From contig OX344750.2 of NCBI GenBank assembly GCA_947034885.2, forward strand, positions 248,001-312,000: a stretch of DNA of 64,000 bases. Direction: 5' to 3'. The stretch is from Thuidium tamariscinum. Its lineage: Eukaryota; Streptophyta; Bryopsida; Hypnales; Thuidiaceae. Below are positions 37,377-49,788 of this stretch, one piece after another. How positions within the stretch are numbered: position 1 is the first letter of the stretch; every line of letters begins with the position of its first letter. The notes under the pieces are model-generated. The model saw only the letters and a program-made list of their open reading frames with translations. It ran no database searches and was not told the DNA's origin. A program made the translations under genes and the position numbers.

Positions 37377-38780
37377 GTAAGTACCCACTCACTGAGAAGT
37401 TAGTGTTGCACAGATCCATTTGCATCTCACTGAATGTTGAAATTCATTGGCAATTCAGGTATATGTAATGACAGTGAGACTAACTTAGTTACATCATTCA
37501 CAGTTTCCCATCTTTTAAAGAAGTTTAGGTTAGACAGTGTATTAAGATGTATGATTGTAGAAGGGGCAGCAGGTCTAGATGTGCGCGTAGCAAGATCATT
37601 CAGTGTTTAGGCGTTACATAGTACTAAAAAGCCATAGTAGTACACATCCAGGAATTTCCGTATGGTTACTGTAGCCTAAACTGAGAACCGTAATTCCTGT
37701 AACTGAAGTATTGAAGACTTTTCAATGAATCCTGTATTACCACGTATCCGGAGAAATCAGTATGGTGTCCTATAACTGCGCATCTGGGGAAATCCAGAGG
37801 ATACCCTATAACCGCGCATCGGGAGTTTTTGACAAAAGAACCCTATAACCGCGGAAACGTAGAGCGCAATGTGTCACCAATTATAACTAATTCCTGATCG
37901 CTAGAAGAAATCCCTATTACCACGGAACGGGAGCACCCCCGATGATCCTTAGTCATGAAAATCAAGGCCGCAAAATCATCTGGAGATCTCCCAATAAGTA
38001 CGAGAAAAGAACTTCGATAACGAAACCAATGACGAATGTAAACGGAAAAAAAAAGCCATCCGGAGATCTCCCGATAGTAAAAAACTAAATGACTGTAGTA
38101 TTAGTTCCCTAATGCCATAAAGCCTAAAGGAAGCCTAAATTCATAGTATGGCTCTTGATCTATCCGGAGATCTCCCGATGCTGCCTAATCCAAAATTCTT
38201 ATATCAACGGGAGGTCTCCCGATAAATATGAGTTTTATCCCGAGTTGTAAAGACAAATGAAGATGTAGAAAATAGGAATCGTTTAGGGAGAGAGCCCGCG
38301 GTGGAAAGACTTGAAGATACAATGAGTGTTGATGGATAATAAGATATCCGTGGACAGAAGTACATGGATAGTTCAATGTCAAAGCTATCAGGAGATCTCT
38401 CGATAGTTGCTTTAAGGATTAGAAGGGTCCTGGAGTGCCCATAACTAGAATATCAGTTTCTTGGAGTAAGGTAGGGCATCCATCGGGAGATCTCCTGATA
38501 GTTGCTTTAGGCATTACAATGGTCTGCAACTGCTATAACTACAAAGTGGGTCTGGAAATATGGCCTTGAGGCCATCGGGAGATCTCCCGATGGCTGGTAG
38601 TAGTACAACTGCAAACCATTTTGAATCTCGTCACACTTGTCGATGTATGTGAGAAGACCACTCATATTGAATGCCGCTCAGTATTCCAATGGCTTAAAGT
38701 AGTGACATCGGGAGATCTCCTGATGACTGAGGTTCGTAGGTACTTCAACATCTAACAACTTTTGTTCTGCTTAATTGCAG
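37377..38780 (+). promoter_or_regulatory. First intron of the long gene, carrying eight palindromes
   Basis: Copies lie at about 37978, 38058, 38162, 38205, 38387, 38482, 38574 (perfect 18-mer) and 38707, often in the context GATAGTTGCTTTA. The mirrored arrangement upstream of the transposase gene suggests a common regulatory or structural role. Confidence 0.6.
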
Positions 38781-39336
38781 GGATGTTTTGTACTCTGAAA
38801 TACCACCGGACATGAGCTCTAAAAGGCTTGCAGCCTTTGTTGACGGGTGGGTTCCTACTTATAGATACAAGGGGGCTCATCACGTGGTGGGCGTTTTCCG
38901 GTGCCGCAACAAAGTTACTACGTGGGGCATTGAGTGGAAGGTAGATAGTGATAAGCGAGTGACTATCGTACCTACACTAATGTACATGGACCAGAAGTCA
39001 GCATCGTCCGGGCTGGACGTGTTGGAGATACAGGGTCTAAATGATTCCACAGCTCTTATGGTAATTCAGGAGAAAATTGCCAAGTCCAACGATGACTTAA
39101 CATTCGGTTTAAATTTGGACTATAGGTTGATGAGGAAAGAGTTGTGCGTAACCGTTTTCCAGCGTGGATACTTGTATTCGGCATCTGGATTTTGTCAGTG
39201 GACTCCTGAAAAAATGAAGACGTAGTGGAACATCATGGACCAGGACCGCCAAGAGGCAAACGTGACGAACACTGTCCTTGTAGTAGCAGCTCCAGCAGCA
39301 TCATCGGCAAAGAAGGGAACAAAACGGAAAGCACTA
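38781..39336 (+). CDS. Long giant-element gene, exon 2, part before the pogo-like insertion
   Basis: The frame encodes PDMSSKRLAAFVDGWVPTYR, then VVGVFRCRNKVTTWGIEWKV and a lysine-rich end (KKGTKRKA). I do not recognise this domain. An in-frame TAG at 39223-39225 is followed by 37 further coding codons (WNIMDQDRQEANVTN). The exon is cut by the pogo-like element at the TA of 39335-39336. Removing the element and one TA joins it in frame to 56596 (KRKA then LVGAPRDD), so the insertion is probably young. Confidence 0.62.
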
Positions 39337-39653
39337 CACTAAAGATGATATTTAGTGTCTTGTACACTAAATGCGAAGGCATACACTAAAAGCCAATTAG
39401 TAAAAACACTAAATGTCAATTCAAACACTAAATGTGAACTATGGTGATTTGAGAGACTTGCCAAAAAGTAACATGTTTGAGTTTAGTGTTTGTGAATTTA
39501 GAAAATTCAGGAATTACATGCAAAACAATGACATTCAAAGTGTAGGAAGTTAGAAGTTAGAAGTGATTAATTAAAAGTATACAACAAGCATTATCAATGA
39601 AAGAGTGGTTTATAACATAAAGGAGATGGAATGTACATTGTAATTCCTGAAAA

Positions 39654-39926
39654 TCATGGAAGTACAAATTTTAGATTCTTGGAGGCACATGCTGCCCTAG
39701 AAAAATCTGCCCATACTTTCGTACTATCTCCTGCAAATGTGGGAAAAGTTGCTCCACACTCCATCATGGCTTTTCTAGCATAGCTGATATTGTCACAATC
39801 AAGTTCCCGGTTGACATCTTCAACAGAATCAGCAGCTAACTGTAAGAAAAACCTCTTACCTGGATTAGAGAGTTTTCCTGACCAGCCACCATCTGCTCGA
39901 GGTGTATTCTGCCAAGCATCCGATGC
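39654..39926 (-). CDS. Pogo-like DDE transposase, C-terminal part
   Basis: Minus-strand continuation of the transposase at 54702-55924, separated from it by the nested Mutator-like element. It reads WQNTPRADGGWSGKLSNPGK, FFLQLAADSVEDVNREL and a tail ending NLKFVLP with TGA at 39654-39656. This region follows the catalytic core in the family. The sequence GCATCCGATGC (39916-39926) is the target duplication shared with the other part. Confidence 0.8.
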   Translation of the reverse strand, partial: ASDAWQNTPRADGGWSGKLSNPGKRFFLQLAADSVEDVNRELDCDNISYARKAMMECGATFPTFAGDSTKVWADFSRAACASKNLKFVLP

Positions 39927-40642
39927 CAAGGTTGCTAGCGTGTGAGCCTGTGAGCCTGTGAGCAGGAACTTTTTTTGGCCAAAAAAGTGGATTTTTTTTC
40001 CAAAAAAGTGGATGAGGATCTGTAACCGTGGATTTACCTATGGCCGTGGTTTTGAATAGTGTATACTGCTTTTGGAGGGTTATTTGGAATTTTGGATATT
40101 TCCTCCCGCAGAAATCTTAAGTCCGTCAAAAGAGCTTGTAATAATGAATTTGTGTTGGATTTAAAGTTCTTTGTTCAACACCAAATTTATTATGTCTTTG
40201 GTTCGAGTTGGTTTAGGGTTCTTCAATTTATATTTAGTGAAAATATACTGTATTTCAAGGAAGATAAAGTGTATATTTTACTTGCCATTTTTATTCATAC
40301 ATAACCATTTGGAAGGGACTATATGTTCAGCTTCCCATTTTTTTCATTGAGATCCATTTGGAGGGGAGTATATGTTAACTTCCCATTTTTTTCATTGAGA
40401 CCCATTTGTAGGTGACGATCTATTTCCTTGATATTCAATTGAATAGAAAATTCCAAATAACAAGATTCAAGAGAAAAATAAAAAACAATTTATAGCCATA
40501 AAAAAAACTGTATATAGCAATAGAAGCAAACACTATATAGCTATGAGAGCAAACAATATATAGCCATAAAGCACACAAATCCAATCATAATAAAAATCAA
40601 AACATACTGGTTTGACTCATGAAATATGTCAATTCCATGAGT

Positions 40643-43600
40643 CTAATTTGCAGTAGACTTTGTCGCATAATCCATGTCACTAGAAGACTCTGAAGTCTCT
40701 CTACCCTCAGACGCTGATCCATCTATGAATTGTAAGACATTTAGAGCGTAAGAAGGTTTGCGTTTTTTGGATTTAGAAGTACCAAACTCCGCAAACGCTG
40801 ATGCTAATTGCTCTGCATAGATTGGAAGATCGAACGGCTTCTCCGGACTTGAGATGAGTCTTTGTCTCTTCTTCACTTCGTCCTCCATGATTACTCCGTC
40901 ATTGCTACATATGCACCAAATGCATTGTTAGATAAATGAAACATTCCAACTACAATGAAAATAGAAAATGGATATATGAAAAAACTTACTTACAGGGTTT
41001 AGGGCGCCGAACGAACTTCCGAGGCACAATCACAACAGCATCTTGATCTTGTGATAAAACCACAGGTGCTGCCTCTGAACTTGGAGCCACGATCACTGGA
41101 GCATCTACCTTCTTCATTGGCAAGAGGATGTGCTGAAAAATCCTCTTGTCTTCTTCCAACGCAACAATATGACGCCCCGTTGCACGGCATGCAGTAATAG
41201 ATGCACCTGCCACAAACCAGAAGGTGAATCATTTTTGTAATCATTGACTACATAAAGTAGAGATGGTTTAAAGACATTCAAGAAATCAGAACTCACCTGT
41301 AGATGCAATACAATCAAGTACAATGTCTCCTTCATCAGTGGTGCCTTCGATGATGAACTGAATGAAGCGGGCGTCCTTCTCTCGAGCTCCGTGCCAAGCC
41401 ATTCGATCCATGTCATTCATCAACATGGTGTCCTCCATTGTGTAATTCATGAGCAGGTCATCGCGACGGAGGTCTACCTTGGCTTTCAGCATGGTTTGAG
41501 AACGCCTGAACTGGAAATTTGATTTCCCTCGATTTCCTAGATGCTTGACAAACAGTGTAATGCCAAACTTCAAAGTCTGCAAGCACAAGCAAAAGTGACA
41601 TGAGAATAAGTAACAAAAAAAGTAACTAATTCATCTTCTAATGAATATTTTCAAACATTAAGAAAGTAATACCATTTGATCTGGTTGAACTGCTGATGTA
41701 AGGTGCATGCGATTCATGCCCATCCACTCTTTCATCTTCCTGATGTTTGGGTACTCTTGAAGAAGTCCTGCAATGGTTTCCAAGGAGTCTTGGCCCCAAG
41801 AATGGAACACAACAATGCAGCCGTCGTCCTGCAAATGCTTGTCTGCAAATGCAAAAGCTTGAAAGATGGTAAAATACTCCTTATCTGCGTTCCAATAAGG
41901 AATGTGCTTGGAGCCCCCAATGTCTGGTACAGGCAAGTTCTTCTGGCAGTCAAATATCATAAGATCAACTCCTGGATGTCGATTGACAACCCCACCATAA
42001 ACTCTTGCTTTTCCTACCACCATCTGCAAGTACATTTCTTCAATACATGAGAATTTGATGAATAGAAGTACAAAATAATACTCTTTTATTGATCCAATTG
42101 AACTACACAATGTAGTGACAATGACAAAGATTACCTTCCGCAGAAACTCCATGACCTCGGTGTAACAATTTGATCCCCGTACACCTTCATTGTCTACCAC
42201 TTCTCCAATGGAGACACCCAATAGTAACTCCTCGGAGGTGACATCATCATCATCACCAAGGGCAATGACTTGGGTCCCTTGAGTGATGACTTCTTCCGTG
42301 AAGTCAGGAAGTATCGCCTTCCTCTTCAATCCTCCCTGAGATGCACCTTGCATCTGAGAACCTTCATCCAATGTTGATGAGGCTGGAGCGCCACTGCCAT
42401 CTACTACTTTCTTCCCTTTTGCCCGTTCCTTCTCCTCGTCCTTCTTCTCCCTCTCCTTTTCCTTCTCTTCTAACTTTGCAAGACGCTCGGCTTCTTTCTT
42501 CTCCTTGTTCTCCAGAGCCAATTGAATGCGAGCAGCTTTTCTTCTGTCATTAGTCTCCCTCCTTGCAATGGCCTTTTGCCTTTGCTTCTCAGTGAGGCCA
42601 ACAAACTCATCAACCTCCATGGTCACGGTGCCTATTCCCTCCAAAGAATTCCGCAGCTCTACCTCAGACGGATGTGTATAAGAAATAGGGCAATCAAGGT
42701 ACCACCCCCCACCACTTAGATGAGCCGTGGTGAATGTGCGAATTTGATTCGCCGTGAACATGCAATCCGATGAGTTGCGGTCAAGAAATCCAGATAGAAA
42801 TGGAGGAAGGTCTGCTTTCTCAATGGCACCTTTTGCTTCTAGCTCATACTTGAAGTACCTGCCATGACCAATAATGTGGTAAGTAATAGAAGCTTGGAAG
42901 ACAAACAATAATATAGATACAATCCACAAGCAAAACAAAAAGAAACCACATTTGAACCCAAAAAAAAATCTCATTTAAAAAGTCATTATTTCAATTCCAG
43001 TGATGGAAATTGGGGGGTCCCAGAGGTACCTCTTGGACATCCGGCGGATCCGACGGATGTCCAAGAGGTACCTCTGGACCCCCAAAATATTGAACATCAC
43101 GGGAAAAAAAAAAAAAGTAGCACAAAAAAGTTGAAGTTCAGTGAGTTGTGCAATAAGTAGGAATGTAGACTGTTAATTATAAGGAAGAACTCACCGAAAG
43201 AGAACCCTACGCACAGCATGATTGGCCCCCTCAAAAGTGTGGAAGTTGTCACTCTTCTTGAAGTAGTTAGCTCCTCTCAACTGTGCCAAGAAACCTTGAT
43301 CCCAAATCTTCTTCCTCCATCCTTCCAAATAGTCCACTAACGTTTCGGGCTTTGAGGGAAGCTTCATGTTGATAGGAATGTTGTCTTGGCTTACGACCGC
43401 CTCAAAGTATTCGAGTGCAGCATCCTCAATCTGTTGTAATTGATAAACAAATTATAAACCATTCTAAGCAAACAATACTGGTTCAATTTCAATACTCAAA
43501 CATTTATAAAAATGCCTTTCTCAAATAGAATTTCAAGAATGCACCATGTGATGATAAGAAGTGCTTACCCCAGCATACCAGACACATCGGTTTAGAAATG

Positions 43601-45167
43601 GACCAAGTAGTAATTCAGATACTGGTTTGGGTGGGAAACGCCTTGACTCCCGTGAAAGGATGGAAGAATTCCACCACTTCAAGAACTTGATTTTATGAGC
43701 CGGAGTCGTATTGCATGTTGCAACCATCTGCAACTTCTCCAAGGTCATCTCAGGAATCTCATTTGAGATCCAATGCTTCTCCACCTACACCAGAGAAAAA
43801 AAATTTAGATTTGTGTGGGATTTTGAAGTGACATTTCTCATTTTATTATGAAATGGAGAAATTACTTACTTCTTCCAAAAATCCAGGCGTATAAGTTGGA
43901 TTTGCCACCGCTAACAATTTGGACATCTTCGAGTTCAACTTTCCAGTCTTCTCTTTTGCCCCATCTCTCATTGCTTGTGCAAGACCTTCCGCAGTGTTCT
44001 TGCCCTCTGGAGTGACCTCATTGTATTTGCGAGCAACTGCGTCAGCGGCTTGAGATATTTCTTGCTGAGAAAACCAAGTTTCCAAATGACTTGAAATCAG
44101 TACCTCAAAAAATAATAGAAAATATTAGTCAAATGAAAATTAAGAAACATGGGAAAGGAATATCTCACCCGGAAAATAAAGGAAGTGAAGACCTCTTGTG
44201 GCATAGAATACCACGTCTTCTTGGTTTTCGGTAGTCCACACCGCTTCAACTCTGATGGCTTCAACATCTCATTGAACCGTTCAATAGGTAACAACCCATA
44301 CTTCTGAACCTGATATATGTTGTGAATCATATTCGTCTTCACATGAGAGCCTTCCGTTGATCTGTCATACAAAACACGTTTCTCAATGTTGTGTTCATCG
44401 TGAATCCATATTTTGAGATTTCTACTAAATTATGAATTGAAAGCATAGAAATTGAGGGTTTAGGATATTCCATACTTGTTAATGTCATGCATGACATGCA
44501 TGGTAAGCTCGATTCTGCCCTTTGTCTCTAAGACAATTGAATCCACACAATAATGCCATTTCCTGTCATTGGAGTGTCTCCTGGAAATGTAGTTCATCCA
44601 TGAGATGAGACGGTGGTTACCGTCACAAACATAGAACTTCAGGTTCCTTAAGAACCTCAACTCCGGCTTCGACTCCAAATGGGCAATGAATGAACTGTTT
44701 TTTTCTTTCCAAAATGGATCCCACTTGTCCATCTCTTCTTCTGTGAACTCGGAGCTCTCCCCAGCTTCGTTTGTTGTAGTCACATAAAAAACTACTGCAC
44801 CCTCATGGTAACCAACTGCAAACTCGTGCTCGAGCAATTCCAAATTAGAAGAAAGGGTAGGTCTCACCATCGGCATAGACACCATTCGACACAAAGGAAT
44901 TTGAAGCCGGAATAAGTGATCCGGCTTCATTCTGAGGCTTGCTATTGTGTTCACGGAATCCCCTTTTTGGAACTGTCGCAAATCATCCTCCAACAAGTCC
45001 TTGTCCTCTTCTGCTATGAAGTCATACAACACATCTTGCTCCAACACATCTTGTCCCTCCTTAGAATCCTTGGGTACACTTGAAATCTCTTGTTGAATTG
45101 TCTCTTCCGTATTTGGAGTCTCAAGAATAGTGTCTTCTTGAGAAAGGTTGACTGGTGACACATCCAT
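40643..45167 (-). CDS. ParB-like / DNA amino-methyltransferase-like protein, ten exons
   Basis: Ten exons with canonical junctions: 45167-44476, 44361-44169, 44103-43870, 43784-43569, 43430-43195, 42858-42135, 42023-41673, 41576-41297, 41206-40994 and 40893-40643. They form one frame of about 1,129 residues. Near residue 195, VCDGNHRLISW resembles the ParB/sulfiredoxin GxHR motif. A Lys/Glu-rich coiled coil lies around residue 560. The C-terminal third fits a permuted N6/N4 DNA methyltransferase: VDLMIFDCQKNLP at the motif IV position, DDGCIVVFHSWG, then WHGAREKDARFIQFII, GDIVLDCIASTGAS (motif I) and GRHIVALEED. Motif IV lacks the usual (D/N/S)PP(Y/F), so activity is doubtful. The last acceptor is the weakest junction. 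Confidence 0.72.
43000..43100. repeat. GGATCC-centred hairpin 1
   Basis: Arms of about 45 bases, running outward-in from GTGATG through GGGGGGTCC to GGACATCCG, face each other around GCGGATCCGA. It lies in the intron between methyltransferase exons 5 and 6. Confidence 0.88.
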
Positions 45168-45354
45168 CTGCAAAATCAAAAAAGAAATCAATGTCTACAA
45201 ATCTAAATATGAGGAGTCAAAATCTAAGTCAATTCAAGATCCAATGGAAACCTATATTCTTTGAAAGTATACATAAAGAAAACTTCAGTAATTTATAAAA
45301 TTTCAATAGGGTTTTACATAAAATATGTATAGTGTAAAATAAAGCTAAATCCAC

Positions 45355-47530
45355 TTAGTCTATCTCTATATCCCCTTCTGAGTCTGAGCTCAAGTGGATG
45401 AACACTGGTTCCTGTGGACCTGTAGGACCACTATGAGCACACATACAAAACTCTTGTTGTGGTGGACCATCTACTGTGATAGAGGTTTGTGACTCTGAGC
45501 TATACTCAGTGTCAGAGCTCTCTAGAGACGTGAATCTTCCTCTCTTATACAGAATCTCTAATTGCCTTGCAAAATGTCTTTTACTGCGAGCCCTGATGTC
45601 ACTCACTCGACTCGTCACTGAACTCTCAAAGGCATCTGCTGCTTGCGATGCTGCATCCATGATGTCATCAAAACTTACCAAGTCTTCACGTGGAGCTTGT
45701 GTGTCCTCTTTGGAGTCACTTGAAACATCAACATTTCGATTCACTCGTGCAGGGAACTGGGATGGACCCGCTCCATGAGTCACCAAGGCACTGTCAACTG
45801 GTGCTAAAGGTGAAGAGGCCCCTTCTTCACGTCCTTCCTATTTTCAAAATCACAGTCCCAAAAAAATTAATATACTTAGAAAATACATAAAGATAGAGCA
45901 AATTGGAAGTCATTCATGGACACACTTGAAAGTATAGAAGCCCATTACTAAGAGATAGATGATCTCAGGGTTTTATAGCACTAAAGACAAGACTCCCATC
46001 ATTCCAAAGACAAGACTCCCATCATCTTGGACTTTGATTCATTCTACATTCTTTATTGGCACCATGAAATTTAGTGTAGTTAGCCATATACTTTGGAACA
46101 ATAACAATAAAAATATATGAAAGACTTCAAGCGAAGGCATTTCTAATCAATAACATTCAAAATTCATTAACATACTACAATTCTAAAATCTATAAAATCA
46201 AAATTTTTTAGTAAATGAAGAATCTTTGAATTCCACTAATTCGTTGAAATCTTTGTAAAATTAACCAAAATTTCATTTTTTCCAAAAAAAAAAATATTTT
46301 TTTAAATTTTGGAGTCTGGTACTCGAGACCGTGAGGTCCCCAAGATCGGGGCCCGGTGACCGTCGGATCCGACGGTCACCAGGCCACGATCATGGGGACC
46401 TCACGGTTTCCAATATCAGATGCCTGTAAAGGCTTAACTAATTAAGAAAAATTATTTTCATTTTTTTTTTCTTAAAAAATATCTTAAAAATACAGCATAT
46501 ATATATATATCAAAATATTAATTTCGATTTAAAATTAATGAAAAATAAATTAATTTTAAAAAAATTTAAAAAATTAATGAAATTTTTTTTTAAAATTTAA
46601 AATTAATGAAAAAATTAATGAAATTTTTTTTTAAAAATTTAAAAAAAAATTATAACCGTCAGATGATGGAGATCCTGGGGTCCCCATGATCGTGGCCGGG
46701 TGATCGGCGGATCCGACGGTCACCAGGCTACGATCATGGGGACCCCAGGATCACCATCATTTGACGGTTGGAGATCCTTCTCCCGCATGCAATACATGAA
46801 AACCAGAGTTCAATACTCTTAATGTATCTTCATTTTCAGATCTATAGATCATAACCGAACTTCCAAAATCACAATTTCAAACTTTAAAATGATCGTGATA
46901 AGAAGGTCTGCAACTCGCATTTGACGTCCAAAACTTCTGTAAATAGGAGCTAGTTATCAAAATGAGATTGTGCATCGACAAAACTCCTGCCTGCTTGAGA
47001 TCATCATCGAAATCCTAGCATGACCTGGTTTCATGAATGAAATTTCGAAAAAAGAAACAAAAAATCCCTGCAGGGATGCATTCTTCGGGGGTCCAGACTT
47101 TGGCAGTCCGAGGTAGCTCGGATCCGAGCTACCTCGGACTGCCAAAGTCTGGACCCCCGAAGTATGCAACCCTGCGGAGATTTTTTTGAATTCTTGATGA
47201 CAAAACAACGACACTAACCGTCGGAACCTGGTTCGGAGTACATCGACGCAACTACTGGATTCTCTTGTCCAACCTGCTGTGGAAGTCTGGGACTTTGCAA
47301 CCAAGATCTGATGAACTCCAAACACAAAACTAAAGACGCCGACCTTGTATCCTATCGTAGGAAGACCAGGAAATCAGAGGATGCCTTCGGCATGACCGAG
47401 CACTTGCGCAGGTGACAAACAAGATGAGTTGAGATTTAACCTTGGAGCTCTTCCGCAGTTTCCTTCTTGCAGCTGGAGCTGGTGGCGTCGATGAGCCCTC
47501 CCGCGCCCGGCTTCGAGTAGTTCGTGTCAT
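45355..47530 (-). CDS. Acidic, disordered 190-residue protein of the Mutator-like element
   Basis: Exon 1 (47530-47441) encodes a basic start, MTRTTRSRAREGSS, with the donor AAG|GTTAAA. Exon 2 (45837-45355) follows the acceptor GAAAATAG in phase and ends HLSSDSEGDIEID. The protein is rich in Ser, Asp and Glu with a basic middle (RARSKRHFARQLEILYKRG). No domain was recognised. It lies immediately upstream of, and on the same strand as, the methyltransferase-like gene, so the two may form one transcription unit by alternative splicing. The 1.6-kb intron holds three GGATCC hairpins. Confidence 0.55.
46311..46423. repeat. GGATCC-centred hairpin 2
   Basis: Imperfect arms containing CCGTGAGGTCCCC and GGTGACCGTC meet at GGATCC. 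The inner stem closely resembles hairpin 3. Confidence 0.85.
46650..46770. repeat. GGATCC-centred hairpin 3
   Basis: Arms of about 55 bases (GATCCTGGGGTCCCCATGAT, then GTGGCC...GTGATCGGC) pair around GGATCC. Outside lies an A/T-only stretch with (AT)n near 46500. Confidence 0.85.
47048..47185. repeat. GGATCC-centred hairpin 4 (longest, near-perfect)
   Basis: Arms of about 64 bases with few mismatches, including CTTCGGGGGTCCAGACTTTG and GCAGTCCGAGGTAGCTC, meet with no loop at GGATCC. It lies in the intron of the small acidic-protein gene. Confidence 0.9.
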
Positions 47531-47599
47531 CCTTGTGTCTTGAACAAACACAGAAGAATCTCAAACATGCGCGTGGAAGTGAAAATGAGAGCACAGGTC

Positions 47600-48590
47600 C
47601 TCCGACGCTCAGAATCCAAGTCCGAAGTGGATCAGTTGCTCGAGGTCAGGAGCCTTGTAAGCGAAAGCCTTGCATGCCAGGCAGGCACCAGAATGGCAAC
47701 ATTCCTTGTCAAGATAAGAAATCCGAAACATTCTCTCCGAATGCGAGGTGGATACGCGCCGCGGGTGATCCGCGAAGGCGGGGATCCCATGTCGATCTGT
47801 ATTCTCTGCTCCTGGACTCTCCGCGCGCCGCAAGCCTCCCGAGATTTTAGTTTTCTAAATCTGCAGATTCTCAACGTACCTCCCGAGGTACTTTTTGACA
47901 GACAACATCCGCATGATAATGTGATATAAAGAGGTGATATTAAAGAGGTGCCGTGACGTGGCCTGTCACTGCTGACGTGGCACGCAGTAATAGGGCAGGA
48001 CCCATATGAGTCCAGTTTTCATCCTCCTTGTGCCACGTCAGAACGGACGCGTGGCAGTTTCTTATTCGTCATGAGGTAATCCAGTTTTTTAAATTTAATT
48101 TTTTTATGGCATTGTCAATGCAGATGATGGAATATCAAAATCAACTTTTAAGTAGAATTTAATTAATGCCTAATCATTCTTCATTTTTTGGTCAAGAAAA
48201 GATTTCCTATTGATGTTAATGATTTTTTTTGTGCCTCTAATAGCTATATATTTAGTGGTGAATGATTAAATTTAGGTTATTCTTTAATCTAGTTGTTCCA
48301 TTGTCGGTTGTTTATCCTCTTTGTTTTGGATTAAGGTTGGTATAGGTTTGGATACTTTTGAATACGTCAATACTATAGCCAAGCTCAAAATGAAAAGAAA
48401 ATCGTATATGGTAGTCTATTAAGAGCATCTTGAAATATTGAATCTTACAGATCCTCAACGAAAAGGCTAAGCTTTGTACACTGAATTCTTAGCTCTTGAC
48501 ATAAGATATCTCTCTCATAAGTAGTGAAAGTGTATACATTACACCCTTCAAATTCCTATTCCGCCTTCAATAATCTAATTGAGATGTGTA
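47600..48590. promoter_or_regulatory. Upstream region of the acidic-protein gene, no gene seen
   Basis: The 47530-47930 part is GC-richer and probably contains the promoter for the minus-strand genes. From 47930 onward it becomes AT-rich. Overlapping open frames on both strands at 47524-47929 show no domain. Confidence 0.35.
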
Positions 48591-48592
48591 CA

Positions 48593-48892
48593 TCAAAATT
48601 CTGGAAGATATAAACTACCGTGACACTCTCCCAAAAGTTGCGGAGATAACAAAATTGAAGAGGCAACACTAAAGCAAAGAAATTTTCTAGCGGATCTTAC
48701 AGTTCTGTAACTCTGTGCTGTTCCACCTGCCTCAATATTGGTATTGGCTTTGTACGTCTCCTGGACTGCTTCACCGTCATTGATCTGGTCCTCTTCCTCC
48801 CCACCAGTGCTCTCTCCTTCGAAGCAAAGGGATCTCCGAAGATCTTCTGCTGCGTGTGCTAACTTAGATGGCCCTCTTCTCCCTCTTGTCAT
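48593..48892 (-). CDS. Small basic open frame, uncertain
   Basis: It begins MTRGRRGPSKLAHAAEDLRR, similar in style to the start of the acidic protein (MTRTTRSRAREGSS), and continues with an acidic stretch GGEEEDQINDGEAVQE. A donor-like GTTAGC follows the tenth codon, so only the start may be coding. It could be the first exon of a duplicated gene. Support is weak. Confidence 0.3.
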   Translation of the reverse strand: MTRGRRGPSKLAHAAEDLRRSLCFEGESTGGEEEDQINDGEAVQETYKANTNIEAGGTAQSYRTVRSARKFLCFSVASSILLSPQLLGECHGSLYLPEF

Positions 48893-49025
48893 TCTAGATC
48901 GTCTTAAAGCCCGAGAGGATGAGAAATAGAATGCAGTTCGCTTCCTCTTTCTTCTTCTATGATTCGAACTACCCAAGAAATCTCTACTATTCTCTACAAG
49001 CATGAAGTCAGAAGCTAGAACATCA

Positions 49026-49080
49026 CAACTCCCGCACTCTCCCGCACTCTCCCGCACTCTCCCGCACTCTCTCGCACTTG
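49026..49080. repeat. 11-bp tandem repeat (CTCCCGCACT)
   Basis: Five nearly identical copies of CTCCCGCACT(C) follow one another, in the probable leader region of the Mutator-like transposase gene. Confidence 0.9.
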
Positions 49081-49788
49081 CACAAGCAATTGATAAGAAT
49101 GTGTTTGGAGCTAAGGTTCCTCCTTCTTATGGTGTAAGTAGAAGGTTAGGGTTAGCCGCTTTTTCCTCATATGGAGTAATGACGCGCGTGGGAATACAGT
49201 GTTACATGGGTTGAATGATGTACTATGAGCGGCGCCGGCAAAAACTTATTGGAGGATCTGGACTTGACAGTTTTGTCATTGTCAGTTTCTTCACCCTGAA
49301 GCCTTAATTTCCGCAATTCAAAAAAGTGAGTTTGCCGTCTACTGAAATGACCGCTAACATGTCAGATTCTGCAGTAATAATGGGCTATGACAGCCGCCTC
49401 CACACAGAGAATTAAATTTCAATAGAGAAGGACTTGTAGACCTTACATTGGTGGCTCTGTTTTAATTTCTTAAGATTATATAATATTGAAGGATTCTGTG
49501 GAATAGAGGTGTTTGCTTTTTCAAACGTGTATGTCAGAAGTACTTTTAAATTAATTATATTACAGAAGTAATTATTTCAATGTTTTAGGCCCTATAAGAA
49601 GGTTGCTAATAAATGAAGAATGTAAAGCACAGTGGCGGCTAAAATTGGATGAAATAGAAATAGATAAGATTTTATATCTCTAGACATGACAAAGTTCAAA
49701 TGTAGTCATGTTTGTGTTCATTTCAACCTCATGTGGTAAAAAGGATTCATAGTCTTCTCTTTCTCACAACCCTCTTTTGGATTTCAGG

